42,468 nt of DNA from NCBI GenBank assembly GCA_937941455.1, contig CALDHM010000056.1:1-42468 (forward strand). Direction: 5' to 3'. The DNA comes from an uncultured Pirellulaceae bacterium. GTDB lineage: Bacteria; Planctomycetota; Planctomycetia; Pirellulales; Pirellulaceae. Of this stretch, positions 9,530 through 18,190 are shown piece after piece; positions within the stretch are counted from its first letter, which is position 1; each line of letters starts with the position of its first letter. The notes under the pieces were generated by a model that saw only the letters and a list, made by a program, of their open reading frames with translations, was not told where the DNA came from and did no database searches. The translations under genes and the position numbers were made by a program.

Positions 9530-9929
9530 GAGCAAATCTCGCAATTTTGATCAGGGTTGCGATAGCAATCGGGATCAGCGGGTGTCAAATCATCAGTATT
9601 CCCATTGTGTCGCATGGAAATCCGGCTTTGGCATCGCGTCCGAACCCGGGATCGGATCACTTTCGTCGATGGGCACTCGCCTCGGTCGTGACGGCAGTAA
9701 ATCGAGGCCAGCATTGGAGGGTGGACCGAAACTCGAGGTGTGACATGGCATCGCGGCTGCCAAGGGTTGCCAACTTTGATTCGTGCCGCGCCATCGTCGA
9801 CGCTATGTGACCATCGATTCAATCGGTCGCATGGCCCGATTCGCTGCGCCTTCAACCTTTTTGCAATGCCGGGAATTATACTCAAGGACGAATTTCAGGT
9901 CAGCATGAATTTGGGCGAGGCCAGGGGCG
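9530..9929. other. intergenic region between divergent genes
   Basis: About 400 bases separate the divergently transcribed DUF1570-like gene and the solute-binding protein gene. Short open frames here show no recognisable family. It must hold both promoters. A TATACT hexamer lies near 9876, without a well-spaced -35. Confidence 0.5.
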
Positions 9930-10940
9930 ATGTTAGGCAGACTCAATTTCTTCTTTCTCTTGGTCTCTTTGTTGTGCGGGTGCGCCGCGGAACGGTCGCG
10001 GGAAGTGATCGTCTATGTCGCACTCGACCGAGAATTCTCAGAGCCCGTTTTGAAACGGTTCGAGCATGAAACCGGAATCCGGGTAGTGCCGAAATACGAT
10101 GTGGAAAGCAACAAGACGGTGGGATTAGCGAACGAGTTGCTGGAATCGGCCGGCCGTGGTCGCGCCGATGTATTTTGGAACAATGAGGTACTACATACGC
10201 TCCGTCTGATGCGAGCCAATCGACTAGCACCTTATGCAAGCCAATACGCCGCCGACTATCCTGAGGAATTCCGCTCGCCCCAAGGGCTGTGGCATGGCTT
10301 TGCCGCAAGGGCCCGCGTCTTGATCGTCAACACGAAACTGTTGCCTGACCCTTCCGATCATCCCCGCTCGATCAGGGAACTCGCCAATCCGCGCTGGCAA
10401 AATAACTGCGGCATGGCCAAGCCGTTTTTCGGAACGACAGCCACGCAGGCCGCAGTGATTTTTTCCACATGGCCTGAGGAGGCCGCCGCAGATTTTTTCC
10501 GACAAGTCGTGTCCAACGCACGCCTCGAAAGCGGCAACAAGACCGTCGCACGGAGGGTTGCCGAGGGACATTACGCCTGGGGGCTCACCGACACCGACGA
10601 TGCCATCATCGAAATCGAGCGGGGATTCCCTGTCACCATCGTCTATCCAGATCAAGGTGCCGATGAGGAAGGCACGCTCTTGATCCCCAACACGCTCGGC
10701 ATCTTGGCCGACGCACCCCACCCTGAGGAAGCGCGGCAGCTCATCGATTTTCTGCTCAGCCCCGAAATCGAAAAAATGCTGTGCGAATGCCCCAGTGCGC
10801 AACTGCCCTTGAATCAACGCAATGCGGCTACCATCTCGCGCGTAGCGATCGAAAACATGCGCGTGCAAACGGCGAACTTCCCGAAGGCGGCCGCTCACTG
10901 GGAAAAAACCCTGCGCAAGTTGAAGTCGATCATTTACTGA
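9930..10940 (+). CDS. lipoprotein extracellular solute-binding protein (Fe3+/AfuA-FbpA-like)
   Basis: 336 aa. A short lipoprotein signal ends in SLLCGCAAERS, with Cys16 or Cys18 as the candidate lipidated residue. The mature part starts with EVIVYVALDREFSEPVLKRFE, typical of family 1 substrate-binding proteins for ferric iron, phosphonate-type or polyamine ligands. Blocks ADVFWNNE, GRADVF and the late AKPFFGTTATQ agree with the AfuA/FbpA/IdiA branch. An AGGGG stretch just before the ATG supports the start. No permease or ATPase gene is adjacent, so it is an orphan and its ligand cannot be deduced from context. Confidence 0.85.
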   Translation: MLGRLNFFFLLVSLLCGCAAERSREVIVYVALDREFSEPVLKRFEHETGIRVVPKYDVESNKTVGLANELLESAGRGRADVFWNNEVLHTLRLMRANRLAPYASQYAADYPEEFRSPQGLWHGFAARARVLIVNTKLLPDPSDHPRSIRELANPRWQNNCGMAKPFFGTTATQAAVIFSTWPEEAAADFFRQVVSNARLESGNKTVARRVAEGHYAWGLTDTDDAIIEIERGFPVTIVYPDQGADEEGTLLIPNTLGILADAPHPEEARQLIDFLLSPEIEKMLCECPSAQLPLNQRNAATISRVAIENMRVQTANFPKAAAHWEKTLRKLKSIIY

Positions 10941-11258
10941 GTAGCAGCGTCGCCAAGTTGTTAAACCCTACCGATTTTGTTCATTAAACGGCCACAGCTA
11001 ACCAAAAAATTGTTCTGCGGAGCGACGGTCACTCTGTTAAACTTTGCGGACCTCCGGTCCGGTCCGCGGCTCCTTCCGCCCGATCACGCGTTAGATCCGC
11101 TACAGGTTTTTACAAACTCGGTAAACCGTGCGGATCAGATAACAATTTTTTGATGAACCGCTCGAAGTCGTTGTGCCTGACATGGCGGTCGAAAGAAGAG
11201 AACGACCTGTGTCGAATCGACCAGTTTTTCAACTTTCTCCGCGAGTAGGTATTACACT
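10941..11258. other. intergenic region before the beta-barrel gene
   Basis: 318 bases without a gene. It holds a 7-bp perfect hairpin (GCGGACC at 11046-11052 pairing with GGTCCGC at 11061-11067) that has no T-tract. The 3' end is the leader of the next gene, with TAGGT about 9 bases before its ATG. Confidence 0.45.
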
Positions 11259-12407
11259 ATGAAAACGAACCTTCATCTAACGGCGAGCTTGTTGCTCTGC
11301 GTCTGCGCCTTGACGGCGGAGGTCGACGCCCAACAAGCCGTGACCAACATGGCGACGATTCAAAATGCGTCCTTAGCCAAGTCCTATGCTAATCCGCCCC
11401 GTGTGCCCTACGAGGAATCGACCGCTAACTCCACCGCAGGCTGTGACAGCGCCGGCGGCTGCTGCTCCAGCGGTGCTTGCGGTGGTGCTTGCGGTGGTGG
11501 ACGTCGCAGCCTGTTCGGTGGCTGGTCCGGACTGAGCCGATTCCGTCTCGGCGGAGGTTGCGGTTGCTCTGCCAATGGTTGCGACTCGGGTTGTGCAAGT
11601 GGTAGCTGCAACCTTGGTGGCGATTGCGGGGGTTGCGTTTCGGCCACTTGCTGCGGCACCGGACTGGCAGGCGGATTATCCGGCTTCGGCTTTAACTGCT
11701 GCCGCCGCAGCGATCGCGGTTGCTCCACCGGCTGCGACTCACAAGGAGGGGGAGGGGCGGGTTTCCGCGGATTCGGATTGCTTGGCCTGATGGGGGCACA
11801 TGGTTGCGGATCACCTTCGCCCTGCTGCGGGGTCTATCATAATCTGTTTGGCGGTTTTAGCGCGCCCCAAAACGTCAATACGAGCATCGCTCCGGATTTC
11901 GATATCGATCTGCACAGCGGCTGGCTGGTCGGCCGCGCGGTCGGACGGCAACTCAATTGTTGCTGGCGAACCGAAGTTGAATTCAGTTTCCGCAACAACA
12001 GCGTCGCCCGAGTCATTAATGCGGGCATTGCTGGACCAGAAATCGGCGGTCGAGCCAACGTCACCTCGGGGATGCTGAACATCGTTCGCGACTTGCCCCC
12101 ACGGGGAGCTTGCAACGATATCCGCCCCTATGCCGGGGTTGGAGCAGGTGTTGCCTATGTGAACTTTGAAGCCGACGATCCGTTAACCGGCTTTTACGAT
12201 GCTCGCGGCACGACGGGAGTCTACCAAGCTTTTGTCGGCACCTCGAAGCGCGTCCGCCAGTGCGTGGACGTTTACGGCGAGTATCGTTTCTTCGGTACGG
12301 ATAACTTCTGCGTTAACCTGACCGACCCCAATGGAGGCGCGGGAAGAATCGAGGCCAACCTCGCTCAGCACAATTTCATTTTCGGTGTACGACTCTGGAC
12401 GCGTTGA
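11259..12407 (+). CDS. secreted Cys/Gly-rich protein with C-terminal outer-membrane beta-barrel domain
   Basis: 382 aa in three parts. Residues 1-25 are a signal peptide ending at VDAQQA. Residues about 60-185 are very rich in Cys and Gly, with repeated CGG/GGC/CCSSGAC units. Residues about 200-382 look like an 8-stranded OmpA/opacity-type barrel: alternating hydrophobics, IRPYAGVGAGVAYV, VYGEYRFFG and a terminal strand HNFIFGVRLWTR. The Cys-rich part suggests disulfide cross-linking or metal binding at the cell surface, but that is inference. It is monocistronic, followed by a strong terminator. Planctomycetes have several secreted proteins of this general style; I know of no defined function. 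Confidence 0.7.
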   Translation: MKTNLHLTASLLLCVCALTAEVDAQQAVTNMATIQNASLAKSYANPPRVPYEESTANSTAGCDSAGGCCSSGACGGACGGGRRSLFGGWSGLSRFRLGGGCGCSANGCDSGCASGSCNLGGDCGGCVSATCCGTGLAGGLSGFGFNCCRRSDRGCSTGCDSQGGGGAGFRGFGLLGLMGAHGCGSPSPCCGVYHNLFGGFSAPQNVNTSIAPDFDIDLHSGWLVGRAVGRQLNCCWRTEVEFSFRNNSVARVINAGIAGPEIGGRANVTSGMLNIVRDLPPRGACNDIRPYAGVGAGVAYVNFEADDPLTGFYDARGTTGVYQAFVGTSKRVRQCVDVYGEYRFFGTDNFCVNLTDPNGGAGRIEANLAQHNFIFGVRLWTR

Positions 12408-12458
12408 TTCTCGTAGAGGAAAAGCTTAAGCTGAATGCGTCGAAAACGGCACGAAAGC

Positions 12459-12498
12459 AAGACAGTTTGGAGGTTGACTCCAAACTGTCTTTGTTTTT
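12459..12498 (+). terminator. strong intrinsic terminator of the beta-barrel gene
   Basis: A perfect 13-bp stem (12459-12471 with 12479-12491; arm AAGACAGTTTGGA) and a 7-base loop run into TTGTTTTT. It lies 52 bases after the stop codon. Confidence 0.93.
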
Positions 12499-12786
12499 AA
12501 GAGCCTTTCCCCAAACCGGTTAGTATGCGGCACCGGCGGAGGGGAGGCACATCGCCCGCCGCTGGGAGAGTACTGAACCAGCCGCAACAACAGCATCCGG
12601 GTTGGTTCAGCTGCTCATGGCGGTCGACCGACTCCGACGTTTCCGCTGCGGCTCGCTCCGCGCCGCTGCTGCGGCCCGGCTGGTTCGGAGCGAGAGCCGA
12701 AAAAAACGTTTCTGGTTATCCGAGGAGCACAGGTCGCTCTCTCCGGAGCAACCTGCGCCGAACTTCTCGAGCCTTTCAAATTGGCT
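12499..12786. other. GC-rich intergenic region with an inverted repeat
   Basis: No gene is seen between the terminator and the end of the baeRF gene. CGGCTCGCTCCG at 12649-12660 faces CGGAGCGAGAGCCG at 12686-12699, with a further ACGTTTC/ACGTTT similarity outside the arms. The structure could end baeRF transcription from the minus strand, but no T-tract follows it. Confidence 0.4.
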
Positions 12787-13908
12787 TTAAACTCGGAAGC
12801 GGAAAACTGCGGCCAAGCCCGAGGAGACATCATAATCACTTTGCCGAACGGCCATGACCCTGCCGCCGGCCAGCAGTACGCGGCAAGCGATTTCGTCCAG
12901 CACGTCATAGTTCTTTGCCGTCGCCGTTTCATCGAAACTGACTCGGCCATCGCTGTCGTCGACATGCCCGGGAACCTCACGATCGAGGTCGACGAGCAAG
13001 GTCTCGACGGCACCGCAGGTGGCTGCCCGAGCGACATCCGAAATTTGCTTCGATCCTCTCCCCTCGGAGGCTCGCCGGTCGAACAAGCGGGCGAAGGCTG
13101 CAATCTCCTCGGAGTTGATTCGATCCAGGATCTTGCGGGCCTCTTTTTCGAGAAACTCATTCGTCGCTTGGTCCGCATTCCCGCCGATGAAGTCAGTCGC
13201 CAAATGGGGATAGCTATTCACCGAGCGGTAGATCGAAGCGAGAGCATCGGTCGCGGCCAAGATCAGCGGTTCGGTGTGCCCACTGAGGATCGGCCGCAGC
13301 GCTGCATCGACATGGCGGGCGTATTGCCGCAAGCGAGTTTTTTGTCCTTCCTTGCCCTGGATGCGGCCTGCCGGCGAAGGATCGTTGATCGAAGCCTTCC
13401 CGACCGCCGAAGCGGCATCACGCGGCAGCGAAGGTATTTTGACTGGGGTCGCCGGGACGCCGTGATAAACCTCGTGCAGCGTCGCGCCATTTTCACCGAA
13501 GACGAGCACGAAAGCATGTTGCCGGAAGGTCACCGCACGCAACAGAGGCTTGAGATGAAAACGATCGGCGACCTCGAAGCCAGGATGCAGGCGATTGGGG
13601 AGACGATAAGTCAATAGTTGATCGGGGGTCGCGTAGACGGCCAGGCTATTTGCCTGCTGGGCCCAAAAATGATCGTCCTCGACGAGATCTTCGAGATGTT
13701 CTGCAATACTGCGTGCGGCAGATTTCCAAGCCGGGACTTGCTCCATTTGATGGATAGCATCGCGACTGAGATTCTTCAATTCGATGCGATCCCCTTGCGC
13801 TTGATTGGTCAGGGGAGTCGTGTTTAGCCAAATCGAAACGAGCCCTTCGCCGCGCGCCTGTGCCAAACGTCGCAACTCGGCAGCGGTGGGAATGTCGACA
13901 AATAACAT
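12787..13908 (-). CDS. bacterial archaeo-eukaryotic release factor family (baeRF) protein
   Basis: 373 aa. The N-terminal half (VSIWLNTTPL, EHLEDLVEDDHFWAQQANSLAVYAT, RLPNRLHPGFEVADRFHLKPLLR) and the middle VLVFGENGATLHEV block match the baeRF families, bacterial relatives of eRF1/aRF1 described by comparative genomics. The C-terminal segment (LAGGRVMAVR ... SSGLAAVFRFRV) matches the eRF1 domain-3-like ending. No GGQ peptidyl-hydrolysis motif is visible, so it is not a standard termination factor; a ribosome-linked or rescue/toxin-type role has been proposed for the group but is not established. Starts at the ATG at 13908 and stands alone on the minus strand. Confidence 0.75.
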   Translation of the reverse strand: MLFVDIPTAAELRRLAQARGEGLVSIWLNTTPLTNQAQGDRIELKNLSRDAIHQMEQVPAWKSAARSIAEHLEDLVEDDHFWAQQANSLAVYATPDQLLTYRLPNRLHPGFEVADRFHLKPLLRAVTFRQHAFVLVFGENGATLHEVYHGVPATPVKIPSLPRDAASAVGKASINDPSPAGRIQGKEGQKTRLRQYARHVDAALRPILSGHTEPLILAATDALASIYRSVNSYPHLATDFIGGNADQATNEFLEKEARKILDRINSEEIAAFARLFDRRASEGRGSKQISDVARAATCGAVETLLVDLDREVPGHVDDSDGRVSFDETATAKNYDVLDEIACRVLLAGGRVMAVRQSDYDVSSGLAAVFRFRV

Positions 13909-14323
13909 GGAAGTCCTTTCTTAGAAAATGGCCATGCGCTGTCAACGATTGATCTCACGATCAGCCACAACGCGCGGCGTATGGGTCAAGCTTGATTACA
14001 AAATGAACTGCCGGAATTCGTTAGTGTCCAGTTTTCACAAGAACCGCGGGCTTACCACTTTGCGGCTGGAATGTTTCGAGAATAATCCTGGTACGGAAAT
14101 TACAAGAGCTACTGCGCGTCGGCTGATTTGGCAAACCCTTGGCTCGAAATTCGTCAAAGCCCCAGTCGCGAATACTTCGGACCTCTTGGCCCTTACTGAC
14201 GATTGTCCCCATCAACGGACAGCGAACAAGAGGAGTGGCGTGAGTTGAATTGTCTCTCGCAACGGAAACGCTCCCGCTGTTGACGCGCGCCGCCGATGAG
14301 CGAAATCGCCCACCGTATTCCGA
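13909..14323. other. intergenic region between purQ and the baeRF gene
   Basis: About 415 bases. A minus-strand open frame at 14021-14215 (64 codons) has no RBS or family that I recognise, and I do not call it. It must contain the baeRF promoter, if that gene is not read from purQ. Confidence 0.4.
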
Positions 14324-15079
14324 TCAGCTGAAAAACGCGATGGCGTTTGCGAACAGTTGGCGACCTTGGGGTGCGGGCTCGTGCCGCTGCCGTGTCCAGG
14401 AGGGATGTTGCGTCGGGAAGATGAATCGCTCAGGGTGAGGCATGAGCCCGAAAATCCGCCCCGTCGGGTCACACAGTCCGGCGATGTCATCGTAAGAGCC
14501 ATTGGGGTTGTCGCTCGCCCCGTGGCTGCGATAGCGAAGGGCGACCTGGCCGCGCAGGCGAAGTTGCTGAAGCACCTTTTCATCGCGGACCACGAAACGG
14601 CCCTCGCCGTGGGCGATCGGCAATTCCAGCTTGTCGATCCCCCACAAAAAGACGCAGCGGCTGTCGCCGGGCACCAAACCGACCCACCGATCGAGGTAGC
14701 GACCGCTGGTATTCCAGGTCAGCGATGCGGGAAACCCCTGTTCATCTTCCTCGAACAGCAAACCTGTTTTCACGAGGACTTGAAAGCCGTTGCAAATCCC
14801 CAAGATCAGTTTTCCCTGCTCAGGAAACCGCGCGAGACGTTCGAACAAACGATTGCGGACTTGCTGAGCCAAAATTTGCCCGGCTGATAAATCATCTCCG
14901 TAGCTGAAGCCACCGGGAAATACCACGATTTGAAACTCATCCAGTCGTTGCGGCTCGTCGCGCAGCTGATTGATGTGCAGCGCGGTGGTCAGGCCCCCCG
15001 CCATCTCGAAGGCGTAGGCCGTCTCCGCATCGCAGTTCGTTCCTGGAGATCGCAAGACCAAGACTCGCGGTTGCACCAT
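14324..15079 (-). CDS. purQ: phosphoribosylformylglycinamidine synthase, glutaminase subunit PurQ
   Basis: Class I glutamine amidotransferase that releases ammonia for FGAM formation by PurL in purine biosynthesis. I choose the ATG at 15079 (251 aa, MVQPRVLVLRSPGTNCD): it lies 5 bases after the purL stop, with GGAA from the purL end as RBS. The longer frame from 15112 would overlap purL by 28 bases and lacks family support. The nucleophile elbow is LGICNGFQ with Cys near residue 95, and the His/Glu of the triad lie in MPHPERF near the C-terminus. Tight coupling to purL implies translation at matched levels. Confidence 0.96.
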   Translation of the reverse strand: MVQPRVLVLRSPGTNCDAETAYAFEMAGGLTTALHINQLRDEPQRLDEFQIVVFPGGFSYGDDLSAGQILAQQVRNRLFERLARFPEQGKLILGICNGFQVLVKTGLLFEEDEQGFPASLTWNTSGRYLDRWVGLVPGDSRCVFLWGIDKLELPIAHGEGRFVVRDEKVLQQLRLRGQVALRYRSHGASDNPNGSYDDIAGLCDPTGRIFGLMPHPERFIFPTQHPSWTRQRHEPAPQGRQLFANAIAFFS

Positions 15080-15084
15080 CGTTG

Positions 15085-18000
15085 TTATTTCCAATGGAAG
15101 GTAGCTTGCCAAATACGTTTCAACTCGACGAGCGACTCATCGACTAGCACGAGCGAATTACTGCGCAGTACCAGTCGCGGGGACGAGGTGACCGCACCGA
15201 CCACCGCTGCCGCTCCCGGTTCGAAACGATCGAGGAATTGCGTGAGATGTTCTGTGGGAACCTCGCACAAAAATCGGCTGGGCGATTCGGAAAACAATAT
15301 TTCGAAGTCCGTGAGGTTTCGTCCCGGCTCCAGCGGCAATCCCGCCAGATTGATCTCCGCCCCGCATCCGCCCGCGAACGCCATCTCGGCCGCTGCCACT
15401 GCCACCCCCCCTTCGCTGAGGTCGTGGCAGCTGCGCACCCAACCGCCGACAATCGCTCGGTGTAAATCTGAAAAGAGGCGAGCGGCCCGCGGCGGATTGA
15501 CCTTGGGGACTTCGCCGCGGCCGTGCTGGCCGAGGACCAGTGCCGCATGAGAGCCTCCCAAGTGTGGACCCGTCCACCCGACGGCGACCAGGGCGTTACC
15601 CGGCTCCTTCAGGTCCATCGTCACCGCGCGGCTGACATCGGGCAGTTGGCCCAAGGCGCTGATCAGCAGTGTCGCCGGAATCGAGATCGTTTGTTTCTGA
15701 CCGCTGGAATCGGTGTAACTGAATTCGTTGTTGAGGCTGTCCTTGCCACTGATGAATGGCGTGCGGAACGCGATTGCCGTATCGTGACAACCGAGTGCCG
15801 CTCGCACCAGCGTTCCCAACGTTTGGGGACGGTCCGTGTAGCCCCAGCAGAAGTTATCGAGCACCCCGATGCGACTCGGATCAGCGCCGACGGCCACGCA
15901 ATTGCGCACCGCCTCATCGATGCTGCAGGCCGCCATGTGGTAAGGATCGAGATCGCCCAGCAGCGGATTCATCCCGCAAGCCACTGCGATCCCGCGAGAT
16001 GAATCAAGCAACGGCCGAACTACAGCCGCATCGCTTGGCCCATCGTGTTCAGCGCCGACCAGAGGCTTGACGACGCTGCCGGCCAACACTTCGTGATCGT
16101 ACTGGCGAATGATCCATTCCTTGCTGGCGACGTTGGGCGCTGCCAATATCTTTTTCAAAACTTCGCCAGCTGTGACGCTTGCATTCCAGTCGTCAGCGAA
16201 CGATCGCACTGGCTGCTCGCGGAACACCGCGTTGCGAATCACAGGGGGGCGTCCGCTGTGGAGGAACTCCATGTCGAGTTCACCGACGAGGTGCCCTTCG
16301 TAGTACAACGAAAGCGTCCCTGTGGGAATGAACCGTCCGATCGCCGTGGCCTCGACTGACTCCGCCGCGCACAGTTCGGCGAACTCCGTCCATTTTTCCG
16401 CGGGCACGGCAAAGACCATCCGCTCTTGCGCCTCGGAAATCCAAATCTCCGTGTACGACAGACCAGCGTATTTCAAAGGAGCTCGCTCGAGCCAGACCTC
16501 CGCCCCGATGTCCTCGCCCATCTCGCCGATCGCGCTAGAAAATCCACCGGCCCCGCAGTCGGTGACGGCATGGTAAAGGCCGCGGTCGCGCGCCTGCAGC
16601 ATCACATCCAGCACCATTTTTTCGACGATCGCATTGCCAATCTGCACCGCGCCGCTGCTGACCCGCTCGCTGGCCTCGGTCAGCTCCACCGAGCTGAACG
16701 TCGCGCCATGGATGCCATCGCGTCCCGTGCGACCGCCGAGGACGACGATTAAGTCTCCCGGCTGAGCCTCCTTGAAGCTCATCTCGTGAGGCAGCAAGCC
16801 GACGTTGCCGCAAAAGACCATCGGATTGCCAAGGTAACGGTCGTCAAAGAAAACCGCGCCGTTGACGGTCGGGATGCCCATGCGATTGCCGTAGTCGCGA
16901 ACGCCCGCCACGACCCCCTTCATGATTCGTCGCGGGTGTAGTACGCCAGGGGGCAAGCTCTCGAAATCGCGCTCCGGCGACGCGAAACAAAAGACGTCGG
17001 TGCTGCAAATGGACTTGGCCCCCAAGCCTGTACCCATCGTGTCGCGGATCACTCCGCCGAGGCCCGTATTCGCGCCGCCGTAGGGCTCGATCGCCGAGGG
17101 TCGATTGTGCGTTTCCACCTTGAAGGTGACGTTGTAATTGTCGGTGAACTTCACGACCCCCGCGTTGTCTTTGAAGACACTTACGCACCAGTCGTTGTCG
17201 CCCAACTCGCGGCGGATCGTTTGGGTCGCTGCGAAAATCGTTTCCTTCAGCAAGTTGTCGAAGTGCCGCGATGTTACGCCATCGTCGTAAGTGACTCGGC
17301 CGCCAAGCGTTTTGTGGCTGCAATGCTCGCTCCACGTCTGCGCGATCGTTTCGAGCTCGATGTCGGTCGGCTCGCGACCGAGCTGCCGATAATGCTGCTG
17401 GATCGTCTGCATTTCGATGAGCGTCAGACTCAGCTGGCCTTCGCGGCTGATCCGCTGCAAGGCGTCGTCATCCGCCTCCCGAATCGGGATCCTATGCAAC
17501 TGGAATCGATATAGGGATCCGCTGTTAAGCCGATCGAGTTTCAACGGACCCCATACGAGGTCTTCGATCGAATCGTTGCACAACACGCGCCGCGCCAGAC
17601 GTTGCAGCGTCTCCTGGCCGATCCCCGAGAAGACGAATTTGCGAAACGTGCGCACCCCTTCGACGTCATAGCCTAACTCGCGAATCGCCAGCCCAGCGCT
17701 TTCGGCTTCGGGATCAGTCACGCCGACCTTGGGCAGGACGTACACCATGCGGTCGGTGGCCGCGCGGGGTGAAAATTTTTCGTCGCCGACTTGGCCAATC
17801 GTCGCTCGATGAACGACTGGCTCGGCCAACAGTCGCCGAGCCACCTCTGCGGTCTGGGCCGAGTCGAGGAAGCCCTGAACCAAAAACCCGCGGCACGACT
17901 GAACGCTCAGATCGGTCCCAGGCTGGAGCAATCCGAGTTCCGTCGCAGCGTCGAGGACCTCCTCAGCCAGTCGATCGGGGAAACCAGATGCGGCCGAGAG

Positions 18001-18102
18001 CTCGACTTGCCACAGGGTACTGGCTGTTGCCTGATTCGGTGCTGGACTTGACGATGATTCAACAGCATGAGCCACGAGATTCCCCGCAATAATGGAGGCC
18101 AA
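15085..18102 (-). CDS. purL: phosphoribosylformylglycinamidine synthase PurL, long form with PurS-like N-terminal region
   Basis: ATP-dependent synthetase of FGAM synthase, using ammonia from PurQ. At 1005 aa it is much longer than small PurL (~740). The extra ~210 N-terminal residues hold two PurS-like halves: LWQVELSAASGFPDRLAEE from residue 30, and YVLPKVGVTDPEAESA near residue 115. The second has the PurS signature K-x-G-V-x-D-P. This corresponds to the FGAR-AT N-terminal domain of large PurL. WSEHCSHKTL, PYGGANTGLGG and GGRTGRDGIHGATFSS mark the linker and AIRS-type domains. The glutaminase domain is absent and supplied by purQ. Start is uncertain: TTG at 18102 or GTG at 18075, where GGGGA precedes the codon; neither is certain. 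Confidence 0.95.
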   Translation of the reverse strand: MASIIAGNLVAHAVESSSSPAPNQATASTLWQVELSAASGFPDRLAEEVLDAATELGLLQPGTDLSVQSCRGFLVQGFLDSAQTAEVARRLLAEPVVHRATIGQVGDEKFSPRAATDRMVYVLPKVGVTDPEAESAGLAIRELGYDVEGVRTFRKFVFSGIGQETLQRLARRVLCNDSIEDLVWGPLKLDRLNSGSLYRFQLHRIPIREADDDALQRISREGQLSLTLIEMQTIQQHYRQLGREPTDIELETIAQTWSEHCSHKTLGGRVTYDDGVTSRHFDNLLKETIFAATQTIRRELGDNDWCVSVFKDNAGVVKFTDNYNVTFKVETHNRPSAIEPYGGANTGLGGVIRDTMGTGLGAKSICSTDVFCFASPERDFESLPPGVLHPRRIMKGVVAGVRDYGNRMGIPTVNGAVFFDDRYLGNPMVFCGNVGLLPHEMSFKEAQPGDLIVVLGGRTGRDGIHGATFSSVELTEASERVSSGAVQIGNAIVEKMVLDVMLQARDRGLYHAVTDCGAGGFSSAIGEMGEDIGAEVWLERAPLKYAGLSYTEIWISEAQERMVFAVPAEKWTEFAELCAAESVEATAIGRFIPTGTLSLYYEGHLVGELDMEFLHSGRPPVIRNAVFREQPVRSFADDWNASVTAGEVLKKILAAPNVASKEWIIRQYDHEVLAGSVVKPLVGAEHDGPSDAAVVRPLLDSSRGIAVACGMNPLLGDLDPYHMAACSIDEAVRNCVAVGADPSRIGVLDNFCWGYTDRPQTLGTLVRAALGCHDTAIAFRTPFISGKDSLNNEFSYTDSSGQKQTISIPATLLISALGQLPDVSRAVTMDLKEPGNALVAVGWTGPHLGGSHAALVLGQHGRGEVPKVNPPRAARLFSDLHRAIVGGWVRSCHDLSEGGVAVAAAEMAFAGGCGAEINLAGLPLEPGRNLTDFEILFSESPSRFLCEVPTEHLTQFLDRFEPGAAAVVGAVTSSPRLVLRSNSLVLVDESLVELKRIWQATFHWK

Positions 18103-18190
18103 ACAGGATTGCTGACCGACATTTTACGGGTTTTCGCTCGACGCGACAGGGGCGCCGATTTGGCCGCGGCGCGACGCGTGCGCTGGCCCA

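Noticed and set aside
14021-14215. Minus-strand 64-codon frame between purQ and the baeRF gene
   Set aside because: No recognisable domain, no RBS and unconvincing composition.
15080-15112. Longer purQ start overlapping purL
   Set aside because: The added 11 residues are the other-frame reading of the purL end; the ATG at 15079 has a good RBS and starts at the conserved family N-terminus.
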